Source: Gemmatimonadota bacterium
GTDB taxonomy: Bacteria; Gemmatimonadota; Gemmatimonadetes; Gemmatimonadales; Gemmatimonadaceae
Assembly (NCBI GenBank): GCA_016871895.1
Contig: VHBO01000019.1
Span: 1-33,165, forward strand
Direction: 5' to 3'
Length of the DNA stretch: 33,165 nucleotides
The notes under the pieces were generated by a model. It searched no databases and was not told the origin of the DNA. It was given only the letters and a program-made list of their open reading frames with translations. Made by a program: the position numbers and the translations under genes. Positions 1-7,789 of the stretch are shown here, in pieces (positions within the stretch are counted from its first letter, which is position 1; each line of letters opens with the position of its first letter).

Positions 1-1
1 G

Positions 2-502
2 ACCGGCGTGCTCATCGACGGACTTCAGCGCGGCGTCGGGGTGAGCGTCTTCACCATTCTGCTGATGGGGCTCATCGGCCCGCTGCAGGCGTCGGGTGCA
101 CTGGACCAGCTGCTCGCCGCGGTCACGAATGGATCACCCACCCCGCGCCGCACCGAGGGCGTGGTCGTTGGTGTCATCTCCGCGGCGGTCTTCCTGACGA
201 CGCACAGCATCGTCGCCATCCTCGCCGTCGGACCGATGGTTCGCCGGCTCGGCGAGGCGGGCGGGATCACAGCGTATCGCCGCGCGAACCTGCTCGACCT
301 CACGGTCTGCGTGTGGCCCTTCCTCCTGCCTTGGTTCCTGCCGACGATCCTCGCGGCCTCGGTGACCGGAGGCGACCCGGCGTTCCCGCGCGTGTCACCC
401 CTCGCCGCCGGCCTGCACAACACCTACGCGTGGGCGCTCCTCGTGACCGTCGGCATCGCGGTCGCGACGGGTTACGGACGCTCGCGCGACCACTCGTCCT
501 GA
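2..502 (+). CDS. NhaC-like Na+/H+ antiporter, C-terminal part (5' truncated)
   Basis: The frame is open to the left edge, so the true start lies outside the window; the GTG at 8 is probably internal. About 166 residues remain, ending at TGA 500-502. They are hydrophobic, with membrane segments around the motifs VFTILLMGLIGPL, VVVGVISAAVFLTT, VWPFLLPWFLPTIL and YAWALLVTVGIAVA, and charged loops between them. The pattern (a loop with a small helix, then a Trp-Pro-containing pair of helices near the C-terminus) resembles the NhaC family of sodium/proton antiporters, which exchange Na+ for H+ across the inner membrane. The family call rests on the general pattern of the C-terminal half; another ion-transporter-superfamily member is possible. 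Its last 31 bases overlap the 3' end of the convergent gene at 472-1086. Confidence 0.6.
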   Translation, partial: TGVLIDGLQRGVGVSVFTILLMGLIGPLQASGALDQLLAAVTNGSPTPRRTEGVVVGVISAAVFLTTHSIVAILAVGPMVRRLGEAGGITAYRRANLLDLTVCVWPFLLPWFLPTILAASVTGGDPAFPRVSPLAAGLHNTYAWALLVTVGIAVATGYGRSRDHSS

Positions 503-1086
503 GGGGGCCGGCGACCGCTCCGCTGACCATCCGGCGGCATCGGCGCCCGACGGGGCATCGCCCCCGCACCGGAGCCCGGTCGCGCGCCGGGCGGGAGTTG
601 CATCCCTTCGATGCGCTGCCGCACTTGTTCCTGCAGCCCGAGGAATCGCGCACGCTGAACCGGCGTCAGGAAGGTCGCGAGGTCACGCTGCTCCTCCTCC
701 ATCAGCTCGAGACGGCTGCGCTGCACCTGCAACAGCCGGTCGAGGAGCGCACTGACCTGTGCGGCATTGGCGCTATCGCCCCGATCGAGCAGCACCCGGA
801 GCGAGGACCGGACCTCCCGCTCCTGGTTGACCAGGGCACGCCGGCGGCCGTCGAGCCGCTGGTTCGTCGCGGCGAGCCGGCGGGCCTGCTCGTCGGTGAG
901 ACCGAGCTGGGCGCGCACCACCTCGGTCATCCGGGACCGGACGCGCGCCTCAAGCGACTCGCGCGGTACCCCCTGGGCGACACGGGGCGGCGGCAACGTT
1001 GGCTCCGCCTGACCTGATGGCACTTGAGCACTTGCCGTCGTGGTGACGAAGGCGAGGAGGGTGGCGGGCTTCAGGAACGGACGCAT
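472..1086 (-). CDS. Secreted LTxxQ-motif (Spy/CpxP-like) protein
   Basis: A 204-residue protein starting at MRPFLKP. It has a signal peptide (about 1-20, ending TTASA before Q21) and a charged, predicted all-helical mature part. Two LTxxQ motifs, LTDEQ at 63-67 and LTPVQ at 140-144, are the hallmark of the Spy/CpxP and heavy-metal-sensor families of periplasmic helical chaperones. The C-terminal ~45 residues are Pro/Arg/Gly-rich and probably disordered. The start codon overlaps the anti-sigma stop (TGATG), so translation is coupled and this is the third gene of a sigma / anti-sigma / LTxxQ operon. By family knowledge it may sense or buffer misfolded envelope proteins or metals; its specific ligand cannot be read from sequence. 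The C-terminal coding end overlaps the convergent antiporter gene by 31 bp. Confidence 0.75.
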   Translation of the reverse strand: MRPFLKPATLLAFVTTTASAQVPSGQAEPTLPPPRVAQGVPRESLEARVRSRMTEVVRAQLGLTDEQARRLAATNQRLDGRRRALVNQEREVRSSLRVLLDRGDSANAAQVSALLDRLLQVQRSRLELMEEEQRDLATFLTPVQRARFLGLQEQVRQRIEGMQLPPGARPGSGAGAMPRRAPMPPDGQRSGRRPPQDEWSRERP

Positions 1087-1658
1087 CACGGCATCTCCTT
1101 GGCATCGATAATGGGTCGGACGATCGCGCTCGGCTCGGCGACCGGAGCGGCCGGCATCGCCGCGATCTCCTCCAACAGGACATTGAGCGCTTCGTCCGAC
1201 AGTTCCGACACGCCCTCGAAGGCGAGCTCGGCGACGACCGTCGGCTCGGAGGATGAGCGCATCGCCTCCTCGCTCGGCACCGAGGGGCGGTTCCGCGACA
1301 CCGAGACCCCGAGCATCAGGAGCACCGTGGCCGCGGCGGCAAGCGAGACCCGCGACGCCCAGCGGGCGCGCCCGACCATTCGCGGGGATGTCCCGGCGCC
1401 TCCCGTCTCGACGGTCAGGCGCGGCGCGGCGCTCCGGCGCGGGATGACCGACGCGATCCGCGCCATATCCACCGCCGGCGTCGAGCCCCGGATGGTATCG
1501 TCGACGGCACGGAGCAGCACCACCTCGGCGGCGCATTCCGTGCAGCCCGCGACGTGCGCCGCGACCGCCTCGGCCTCGGCCGTCGTCAGTGAGACGTGCC
1601 GCCCCACCCACGCCGGCAACCGATCACGCATCTCCAGTTCGTCACACTTCATCGGCAT
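1086..1658 (-). CDS. Zinc-finger anti-sigma factor (membrane-anchored)
   Basis: A 190-residue protein. The N-terminal cytoplasmic domain carries the zinc-binding anti-sigma motif H35-x3-C39-x2-C42 (HVAGCTEC), with a possible fourth ligand at C5. A single membrane segment lies at about 102-120 (VSLAAAATVLLMLGVSV), followed by a ~70-residue extracytoplasmic tail rich in Glu, Ala and Pro. This layout is typical of ECF-sigma-binding ZAS-domain proteins that hold the sigma factor at the membrane until released. The gene starts within the end of the sigma gene (17-bp overlap; 11 bp if the second Met, at 1652, is used) and its stop overlaps the start of the LTxxQ gene. The immediate partner is therefore the sigma factor at 1642-2199. 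Confidence 0.85.
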   Translation of the reverse strand: MPMKCDELEMRDRLPAWVGRHVSLTTAEAEAVAAHVAGCTECAAEVVLLRAVDDTIRGSTPAVDMARIASVIPRRSAAPRLTVETGGAGTSPRMVGRARWASRVSLAAAATVLLMLGVSVSRNRPSVPSEEAMRSSSEPTVVAELAFEGVSELSDEALNVLLEEIAAMPAAPVAEPSAIVRPIIDAKEMP

Positions 1659-2199
1659 CCACCCGAGCTCGCAGGAGCTTCACCGCATTGTGATAGTGCA
1701 CGCGACACGACCCAGCCGTACTGTCGACCAGCGACGCAATCTCCTCATACGCCAACCCTTCCGTCACCCGCAACACGAAGACCTGCCGCTGTAGTGGAGA
1801 GAGCCCCGCCAGAGCCTGACGGACCCGCTCCAGCCCTTCTGTGGCGACCAAGCCGTCGAGAGGATCCGCGACCGGCGCCGGCACCGATTCATCCAACTCC
1901 ACGTCGTGGCGGCTTCGCCGGTCCCGTCGTCGCCGATCCAACACGAGGCGCTTGGCGATCGTGAGGAGCCAGGTGCGGAACTGCGCGTCCGCCCGGAACG
2001 ACTCCACGGCCTCGAAGGCACGCACGAAGGTGTCCTGCACGATCTCGTCGACCTCCTCCCGCACCCCGAGGCTCGCGACGAAACGGGCCACCGAGGGTGC
2101 GTGCCGCTCGACGAGCTGCGCGGCCGACGGCTGATCGCCCTCGAGCCAGCGGGCGATCAGTGCGGAATCCGTCGGGGGCAGCGTGGCGGAGACGCCCAT
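1642..2199 (-). CDS. ECF-type RNA polymerase sigma factor
   Basis: I chose the ATG at 2199 (MGVSATLPP), giving 185 residues, the usual ECF size; the frame stays open ~130 bases further upstream, but that extension has no sigma-like sequence. Region 2 spans roughly residues 12-90 and includes the core-binding and -10-recognition segment (EEVDEIVQDTFVRAFEAV, then FRTWLLTIAKRLVLDRRRR). Region 4 (about 125-180) has the -35 helix-turn-helix: LSPLQRQVFVLRVTEGLAYEE followed by IASLVDSTAGSCRVHYHNAVKLLR. A linker with acidic and Pro-rich sequence separates them, with no extra C-terminal domain. It heads a three-gene operon with its anti-sigma factor and an LTxxQ protein, so it is probably released by envelope stress. 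I could not find a convincing autoregulated promoter upstream. Confidence 0.9.
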   Translation of the reverse strand: MGVSATLPPTDSALIARWLEGDQPSAAQLVERHAPSVARFVASLGVREEVDEIVQDTFVRAFEAVESFRADAQFRTWLLTIAKRLVLDRRRRDRRSRHDVELDESVPAPVADPLDGLVATEGLERVRQALAGLSPLQRQVFVLRVTEGLAYEEIASLVDSTAGSCRVHYHNAVKLLRARVDADEV

Positions 2200-2370
2200 G
2201 GTCACCAGATATGATGGCACCGGGTCGACGATTGTTAGGGGTTGTCGCCCGGGTGCGCCGCGTGCCGCCCCGGTCGCCCACGCCGCGACCGGCGACCACC
2301 ACCCTGACGCCGGACACAAATCGGACCGCATATTCCCCGCTCACCCCCTCACCCGAGGTCGATTCCGCTC

Positions 2371-3798
2371 ATGCAGTCGCTCCGCCCACTGCTGGCGCTC
2401 ACGCTCGCTGGCCTCGCCACCGTTTCGTCGCCCCCCCTGCGGGCGCAGACGGCGGCCCCCGCCGCGAAGCCCACCTCCGCCCCCAGCGCCGGTGCCCTCT
2501 CCCGGCCGAACGCGGACCCGTTCCCGAGCACCTATCAGCCCTTCCCGTCTCGGCCGACGGTGATCCGGAACGTGAACATCTATACGGCGGCGGGGCCGCT
2601 GATCCGCAACGGCGCCGTCCTCCTCCGCGACGGCAAGATCGCCGCGCTCGGCGCGACCGTCGACGTCCCGGCTGGTGCGCTCGTGATCGACGGCGCGGGG
2701 AAGTTCGTGACGCCGGGTCTCATCGATACGCACTCGCATCTGGGCGTCTACCCCGCCCCGGGGACCGCCGCGCACTCCGACGGCAATGAGGCGACGGCAC
2801 CGGTCACCGCCCACGTCTGGGCCGAGCACTCCGTCTGGCCGCAGGATCCACAGTTTCCGCGGAACCTCGCGGGCGGCACCACGACCATCCAGGTCCTTCC
2901 CGGCTCCGCGAACCTCATCGGCGGCCGCAGCGTCACATTGAAGGTCGTCCCGTCGCGCTCGGTCCAGGGGATGAAGTTCCCCGGCGCGCCGTACGGCCTG
3001 AAGATGGCGTGCGGCGAGAACCCGAAGCGCGTCTACGCCAGCCGCGGCCCGTCCACGCGGATGGGGAACGTCGCCGGCTATCGCAACGCGTGGATTGGCG
3101 CCGAAGCCTACCGCCGGCGTTGGGACGCTTGGCTCGCCACTCCGACCGGTGATCCGCCGGCACGCGACCTCGGCAACGAGACGCTGGCCGAGGTGCTCCG
3201 CGGGAATATCCTCGTCCACAACCACTGCTATCAGGCGGACGAGATGATGCAGATGATCGACATCGCCAAGGAGTTCGGCTATGCGATCCGCTCGTTCCAC
3301 CACGGCGTCGAGGCGTACAAGGTCGCGGACGTCCTCGCGCACGAGGGGATCTCGGCGTCGATCTGGTCGGACTGGGGCGGCTTCAAGATGGAATCGCTCG
3401 ATGGCATCAAGGCAAACATCGGCCTCACCCACGTCGCCGGGGCACGGACGATCGTCCACTCCGACGATCCGTCCTACGCAAGCCGTCTGAACCAGGAGGC
3501 CTCGAAGTCGCTCGCCGCCGCCCGGGCCGTCGGGCTCGACATCCCCGCGGAGGAGGCGATCAAGTGGATCACGATCAACGCCGCCTGGGCGCTCGGGATC
3601 GATCGGCAGGTGGGATCGCTCGAAGTCGGCAAGAACGCCGACGTCGTCCTCTGGTCCGGTGATCCGTTCAGCGTCTACACCCGCACCGAGAAGGTCTGGG
3701 TCGACGGCGCGCTGCTCTATGACCGTGCCGACGCATCCCAGCGCTGGCGCACCGACTTCGAACTCGGCTACGTGCCCAACGCCGGGGGGATCCGCTGA
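2371..3798 (+). CDS. Secreted amidohydrolase, metal site intact
   Basis: A 475-residue protein with a signal peptide (about 1-26, ending PLRAQ) and a Pro/Ala-rich spacer to residue ~55. It then has the amidohydrolase-superfamily TIM barrel with its flanking beta-sandwich. Metal and catalytic positions visible are HxH at H121/H123 in GLIDTHSHLG, His residues at 283/285 in LVHNHC, H310/H311 in FHHG, and the catalytic Asp in HSDDPS (365-366). The C-terminal segment VGSLEVGKNADVVLWSGDPF is typical of imidazolonepropionase/dihydroorotase-like members. The substrate is unknown; exported members cleave cyclic amides or dipeptide-like compounds. A GAGGT box sits ~11 bases before the ATG. Its stop overlaps the start of the next gene (TGATG), a second, ligand-less member of the family. 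Confidence 0.85.
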   Translation: MQSLRPLLALTLAGLATVSSPPLRAQTAAPAAKPTSAPSAGALSRPNADPFPSTYQPFPSRPTVIRNVNIYTAAGPLIRNGAVLLRDGKIAALGATVDVPAGALVIDGAGKFVTPGLIDTHSHLGVYPAPGTAAHSDGNEATAPVTAHVWAEHSVWPQDPQFPRNLAGGTTTIQVLPGSANLIGGRSVTLKVVPSRSVQGMKFPGAPYGLKMACGENPKRVYASRGPSTRMGNVAGYRNAWIGAEAYRRRWDAWLATPTGDPPARDLGNETLAEVLRGNILVHNHCYQADEMMQMIDIAKEFGYAIRSFHHGVEAYKVADVLAHEGISASIWSDWGGFKMESLDGIKANIGLTHVAGARTIVHSDDPSYASRLNQEASKSLAAARAVGLDIPAEEAIKWITINAAWALGIDRQVGSLEVGKNADVVLWSGDPFSVYTRTEKVWVDGALLYDRADASQRWRTDFELGYVPNAGGIR

Positions 3799-5090
3799 TG
3801 CGCTATCCACGCTTCATCGTTCAGGTCGCGGTGACCGCCGCGCTCCTTCCGGCATTCGCCGGCGCACAGGTCGTCGCCATCACCGGCGGCACGGTCTATC
3901 CGGTCAGCGGTCCGAGAATCGAGAACGGCACGGTCCTCATCCGCGACGGCAAGATCGCTGCGGTCGGGGCCAACGTCGCCATCCCCGACGGCGCGCTCCG
4001 CGTCGACGCCCGTGGAAAGTGGGTCACGCCCGGGCTCATCCACGCCCTCACCAGCCTCGGCCTCGGTGAAGGTGGGAGCCCGGAGTTCAGCGGCGGCTAC
4101 TCGGACGGGCGCGCTCGTGGCACTGACGGCATCGCCGCGACCTTCGACGCGTGGCGCGGGCTCAATCCGGCCAACACGTTCATCGCCCCGAATCGGCAGG
4201 AGGGGGTGACGTCAGTCGGCGTGATCGGAGGGGGCGGGATGATCGGCGGCCGGACCGCGCTGATCGATCTCGTGGAGGCGACCAGCGCCACCGCGATGTT
4301 GCGGAAAGCCCCCACGGCGATGCTCGGCGGATTCGGCAGCCCGAGCGCTGGGACGGGCGCGCGCGACGAGTACTGGGACAAGTGGCGTCGGCTCCTCGAC
4401 GACGTGAAGGCGTATCAGCTGCGCCGCGCGGCGTACGAGAGCGGGAGCACCCGCACCTTCGAGACGACGCAAGCGAACCTCGAGGCGCTGATCCCCGTGG
4501 TCACCGGTCAGCTCCCGCTGATGCTCGATGTCGATCGCGCCTCGGACATCCTCGCGGCGCTCGATTTCGCCAAGCAGTACAACCTGAAGGTGTGGCTCGC
4601 CAACGCGAGTGAAGGCTGGATGGTCGCGAAGGAGATCGCGGCCGCGAAGGTTCCGGTCTTCGTTGGCGCGATGAGCGATATCCCGACGAGCTTCGACGCG
4701 CTCGGCCAGCGCCGGGAGAACGCGGCGGTCCTCCGGGCCGCCGGTGTGACGGTGGTCCTCGTCGGCATCGGGACGAGCGGCGGCGGAGACTTCAACGTGC
4801 GCAACATCCGACAGGAGGCCGGGAACGCCGTCGCCTACGGCCTCTCGTGGGACGAGGCACTGCGCGCTGTCACCCTGACGCCCGCCGAGGTGATGGGGGT
4901 CGCCGGCAGCGTCGGCTCGCTGCAGGTCGGGCGTGACGCGAATCTGGTCGTCTGGAGCGGCGACCCGTTCGAGTTCTCGACGCGCGCGGAGCAGGTGTTC
5001 GTGCAGGGTCGCACCTTCGAGACGAGAAGCCGTCAGCAGCAGCTGACGGAGCGGTACCTGACGCTGCCGCCCTCGTATCGGCGGCCGTAG
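3798..5090 (+). CDS. Secreted amidohydrolase-like protein lacking metal ligands (probable pseudoenzyme)
   Basis: A 430-residue paralogue of its upstream neighbour, with a signal peptide (about 1-23, ending FAGAQ) and the same start and end landmarks (GGTVYPVSGPRIENGTVLIRDG; VGSLQVGRDANLVVWSGDPF). At the HxH position the sequence is GLIHALTS, so both metal His are replaced (L84, S86). The segment matching LVHNHC reads LMLDVD, the one matching FHHG reads ANASEG, and the HSDDPS region reads VGIGTSG. All visible metal and catalytic residues are therefore gone while the fold landmarks remain. Translation is coupled to the intact enzyme by TGATG overlap, so the two are probably made in similar amounts and may form a hetero-oligomer in the periplasm. 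That role is inference. A strong hairpin follows the stop. Confidence 0.8.
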   Translation: MRYPRFIVQVAVTAALLPAFAGAQVVAITGGTVYPVSGPRIENGTVLIRDGKIAAVGANVAIPDGALRVDARGKWVTPGLIHALTSLGLGEGGSPEFSGGYSDGRARGTDGIAATFDAWRGLNPANTFIAPNRQEGVTSVGVIGGGGMIGGRTALIDLVEATSATAMLRKAPTAMLGGFGSPSAGTGARDEYWDKWRRLLDDVKAYQLRRAAYESGSTRTFETTQANLEALIPVVTGQLPLMLDVDRASDILAALDFAKQYNLKVWLANASEGWMVAKEIAAAKVPVFVGAMSDIPTSFDALGQRRENAAVLRAAGVTVVLVGIGTSGGGDFNVRNIRQEAGNAVAYGLSWDEALRAVTLTPAEVMGVAGSVGSLQVGRDANLVVWSGDPFEFSTRAEQVFVQGRTFETRSRQQQLTERYLTLPPSYRRP

Positions 5091-5111
5091 GACGGCACGG
5101 CTGCATCAAAA

Positions 5112-5150
5112 GACGAGCCCCCCGCACCATCTCGGTGCGGGGGGCTCGTC
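5112..5150. terminator. Strong hairpin terminator between converging operons
   Basis: A perfect 17-bp inverted repeat (arms 5112-5128 and 5134-5150, loop ATCTC) lies 21 bases past the stop of the plus-strand amidohydrolase and 21 bases past the stop of minus-strand rpmA. Reading on the minus strand, the stem is followed by TTTT, so it is a classical intrinsic terminator for the rplU-rpmA transcript. In the plus direction there is no T run, but the GC-rich stem could still stop or stabilise the amidohydrolase mRNA. Confidence 0.85.
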
Positions 5151-5171
5151 GGAGATACGCACCCGCCGAGA

Positions 5172-5438
5172 TTACGACGCAGTCGCCACCGGGTACACGG
5201 AGACCTTGTAACGGCTCTTCGACTTGTGCTCGAACTTCACCACGCCCTCGATCAGCGAGTAGATGGTGTAGTCCGTGCCGAGCCCGACGTTGTTGCCCGG
5301 ATGCCACTTCGTGCCGCACTGGCGGACGATGATGTTCCCGGCGATGACCTTCTCGCCGCCGAACTTCTTGATGCCGCGGTACTGCGCGTTGGAATCGCGG
5401 CCGTTCTTCGACGAGCCTACGCCTTTCTTATGTGCCAT
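5172..5438 (-). CDS. rpmA: 50S ribosomal protein L27
   Basis: An 88-residue basic protein with the classic L27 N-terminus [16 protein letters not shown] and core [40 protein letters not shown]27 sits next to the peptidyl transferase centre of the large ribosomal subunit, with its N-terminal tail reaching the tRNA acceptor ends. The protein starts directly with MAHKKG, so there is no sign of the cleaved N-terminal extension found in Firmicutes. It lies 17 bases downstream of rplU, in the usual L21-L27 order, and ends just before the shared terminator. Confidence 0.98.
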   Translation of the reverse strand: MAHKKGVGSSKNGRDSNAQYRGIKKFGGEKVIAGNIIVRQCGTKWHPGNNVGLGTDYTIYSLIEGVVKFEHKSKSRYKVSVYPVATAS

Positions 5439-5455
5439 GAGAGCCTCGTTCCCGG

Positions 5456-5773
5456 TCAGCCGAGGGTGATGTCGTGGATCCGGACTTCGGTGAACTTCTG
5501 CCGATGCCCCTGCTTCTTCGCGTAATTCTTGCGCCGCTTGAACTTGAAGACGACGATCTTGTCGCCGAGGCCCTGCTTGACGATCTCGGCCGAGACCGAG
5601 GCGCCCTTCAGCGTCGGGACGCCGACCTTCACGTTGGATCCGTCGGACCCGAGGAGGACGTCGTTGAACTCGACCTTTGCGCCCGACTCACCCGGCAGGG
5701 AGGGGAGACGAAGGGTCACACCCTTCTCGGCGCGGAACTGCTTGCCGCCGGAGCGGAAAATGGCGTAGGACAT
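5456..5773 (-). CDS. rplU: 50S ribosomal protein L21
   Basis: A 105-residue protein beginning [18 protein letters not shown] and ending with the conserved basic segment [23 protein letters not shown], standard for L21, a 23S rRNA-binding protein of the large subunit. The length is normal. It is first in the rplU-rpmA operon and has its own well-formed promoter about 35 bases upstream (5809-5837). The upstream minus-strand neighbour is the ribonuclease E/G gene, an arrangement common in bacteria. Confidence 0.98.
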   Translation of the reverse strand: MSYAIFRSGGKQFRAEKGVTLRLPSLPGESGAKVEFNDVLLGSDGSNVKVGVPTLKGASVSAEIVKQGLGDKIVVFKFKRRKNYAKKQGHRQKFTEVRIHDITLG

Positions 5774-5808
5774 GGGATTACCTGAGTGCGGATTGTTGCA
5801 AGCCCTGA

Positions 5809-5837
5809 AGAGTAGACCCGAGGCGAGCCCGGGTCAA
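5809..5837 (-). promoter_or_regulatory. Sigma-70-type promoter of rplU-rpmA
   Basis: Read on the minus strand: -35 TTGACC (5837-5832), a 17-bp spacer, and -10 TACTCT (5814-5809). Transcription would start near 5802, giving a leader of about 29 bases before the rplU ATG at 5773. The same two hexamers with the same spacer occur upstream of rlmN (30928-30956), which supports both as real promoters. The spacer holds the imperfect dyad GACCCG/CGGGTC. Confidence 0.7.
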
Positions 5838-5875
5838 GTCCTTGGGTGGCAACGGGCTACGAGGGAGCCCTGCCC

Positions 5876-7513
5876 CTACGCCACCGCGTATTGGCTGGTG
5901 ATATCCCGCCCGGCCCCCTTCACCACGAGCTTGAACTCGTCGGGCCGGAGGAGCGGGTCGTCACGGAGCTCGATGCCGAACCCGATCCCCTTCTCAAGCC
6001 GGCGCATCAGCTCTTTCTCCTCCGTGAGGACGTAGAGCGCCACGTCCGGCGGCAGTTTGACCACCAACGCGTCCCGGCGCCCCTCGCTCGCCACCCGGCG
6101 GACCGCCCGTTCCATCCGCCGGACGATCGTCTCCGCGGTGAAGACGCGCCCCGTGCCCTGACAGATCGGGCAGGGTTCGGTCATCGCGTGGAAATGGCTC
6201 TGCCGGACCCGCTGGCGGGTCATCTCGATGAGCCCGAGGTCAGTTACGGCGTAGGCCTTGGTGCGCGCGCGGTCCCGGCCCAGATGCGTCCGGAGCTCCT
6301 GCAGGACCTTGTCGCGGCTCGCCTTCGTCTCCATGTCGATGAAGTCGCAGACCACGATGCCGCCGACGTCGCGCAACCGCAGCTGCCGCGCGATCTCGCG
6401 CGCGGCCTCGAGGTTCGTCTTCGTGACCGTCTTCTCGGGATCTTTCTTCCCCGTGAACCGACCCGAATTCACATCGATCGAGACCAGCGCCTCCGTCGGC
6501 TCGATGATGATGTAGCCGCCGCTCGGGAGGTCGCAGCGCCGCTTGAACAGGTCGCGGATCTCCGTCTCGACGCCCCCCTTATCGAAGAGCGGAACCTTGT
6601 CCTCGTGCAGCTGCACCCGGTCGATGAGCTCCGGCGCGATCCCGGTCAGATACTCGACGACCTCGTTGTACACCTGCTTGGAGTCGACCGTCAGCCGGTC
6701 CACCTTCGTCGAGAAGAGGTCGCGGATGATACCGCGAGTCAGCGAGGTCTCCCGATGCAGGAGCTTCGGCGGCGAGCCGACGAACTTCTGCTTCTTCACG
6801 ATCTTGTCCCACTGCCCGATCAGCGTCTGGAGCTCGCGGGAGAAGGTCTCCTGCGTCACATCCTCACCGACGGTGCGGACGATGACGCCTCCCTTCTCCT
6901 TCGGCAGCACGGACTCGACCTGCGCCCGCAGGCGCTGGCGCTCCACCCGCTCACCAATCTTCCGGCTGACGCCGACCCGCGACGCGAACGGCATATAGAC
7001 GAGGAACCGCCCCGCGAGCGAGACCTGAGCGGTCACCCGCGGCCCCTTCGTGGAGATCGGCTCCTTGGAGACCTGGACGATCAGCGACTGCCCACGCTTG
7101 AGGACGTCCTCGATCTTCGGGGCCTCCTTGCGACGGCGACGCCCCCCGCCGCGACGGCCACCGCGCCGACGGGGTTCCGGCGCCCCACCCTCACCGCCGG
7201 CCACCGCCTCGGCCGCATCGGCCTCGTCGGACGCATCGTCCTCGTCGTCGTCCCCATCCTCGTTGGCGTCATCGTCCCCATCCTCGTCATAGACGAGGTC
7301 GGAGTTGTGGAGGAACGCCGCCTTCTCGGTGCCGATGTTCACGAACGCCGCCTGGATCCCCGGCAGCACCGCCTCGACCTTCCCTAAAAAGATGTCACCG
7401 ACCATCCGCTTGTTCTCGGGACGGTCGACCTGCAATTCAACGAGCTGGTCGTCCTCGATGATTGCGACGCGCACCTCGCGCTGCGTCGCGCTGATCAGGA
7501 TCTCGCGCTTCAT
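5876..7513 (-). CDS. rng: Ribonuclease E/G family endoribonuclease
   Basis: A 545-residue protein of the RNase G/E catalytic family, which cleaves single-stranded AU-rich RNA in rRNA maturation and mRNA decay. It opens like RNase G (MKREILISATQREVRVAIIE). The S1 RNA-binding domain covers about 36-170, with VGDIFLGKVEAVLPGIQAAFV at its start. It is split at 73-133 by a low-complexity insert: an Asp/Glu stretch, then an Arg/Gly stretch. The 5'-sensor and DNase-I-like catalytic part follow, with the metal-site Asp in SIDVNSG (D347) and in CDFIDM (389-394), and the zinc-link motif CPICQGTG at 448-455. The protein ends soon after the small domain, without an RNase E-type scaffold tail. It lies directly upstream of rplU-rpmA, on the same strand. 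Confidence 0.93.
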   Translation of the reverse strand: MKREILISATQREVRVAIIEDDQLVELQVDRPENKRMVGDIFLGKVEAVLPGIQAAFVNIGTEKAAFLHNSDLVYDEDGDDDANEDGDDDEDDASDEADAAEAVAGGEGGAPEPRRRGGRRGGGRRRRKEAPKIEDVLKRGQSLIVQVSKEPISTKGPRVTAQVSLAGRFLVYMPFASRVGVSRKIGERVERQRLRAQVESVLPKEKGGVIVRTVGEDVTQETFSRELQTLIGQWDKIVKKQKFVGSPPKLLHRETSLTRGIIRDLFSTKVDRLTVDSKQVYNEVVEYLTGIAPELIDRVQLHEDKVPLFDKGGVETEIRDLFKRRCDLPSGGYIIIEPTEALVSIDVNSGRFTGKKDPEKTVTKTNLEAAREIARQLRLRDVGGIVVCDFIDMETKASRDKVLQELRTHLGRDRARTKAYAVTDLGLIEMTRQRVRQSHFHAMTEPCPICQGTGRVFTAETIVRRMERAVRRVASEGRRDALVVKLPPDVALYVLTEEKELMRRLEKGIGFGIELRDDPLLRPDEFKLVVKGAGRDITSQYAVA

Positions 7514-7789
7514 GGAACCCCGGAGCTGATGAGCCCCCGCCCGGCCACCGGATCGTCCACGCCGACACCGCCCCGGACACGCCCATCCCCCACCCAGCGA
7601 GGGCGGCGGTGGCGACCGGGGGTCGTCGGTACAGCGTGCGATCCGTCATCACATCGGCTGGATTCGGGAGATGCCGAGGCGATGGGCCCCGGCAGACCTG
7701 GCGACCCGGACGGGCCGAATCGCCGCTGACACTAACCGTGGACAGGAATGAAACCGCCGGGCGGGGGCCAATGCAACCGGCGGGCCGGG
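7514..7789. other. Intergenic region upstream of the RNase E/G gene
   Basis: This 276-base gap lies between the stop of the acyl-CoA dehydrogenase and the start of rng, both on the minus strand. I see no convincing gene. A short minus-strand frame here has no recognisable sequence. A weak inverted repeat (CCGCCGG at 7754-7760, CCGGCGG at 7777-7783) followed by TTT on the minus strand could end the acyl-CoA dehydrogenase transcript. The rng promoter must lie here or upstream, but no clear -35/-10 pair stands out. Confidence 0.4.

Noticed and set aside
2200-2370. Divergent promoters between the sigma factor and the amidohydrolase
   Set aside because: CATATT and CATATC occur as possible -10 boxes, but no -35 or ECF-type motif fits at a sensible distance on either strand.
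2341-3810. 489-residue open frame on the minus strand
   Set aside because: Opposite the clear amidohydrolase; no signal peptide or recognisable domain.
5846-7387. 513-residue open frame on the plus strand
   Set aside because: Opposite the RNase E/G gene; repetitive Asp/Arg/Leu composition mirrors the coding strand.
7754-7783. Inverted repeat CCGCCGG / CCGGCGG as terminator
   Set aside because: Only 7 bp per arm with a 16-base loop and three T; too weak in a 70% GC background to list as a separate terminator.
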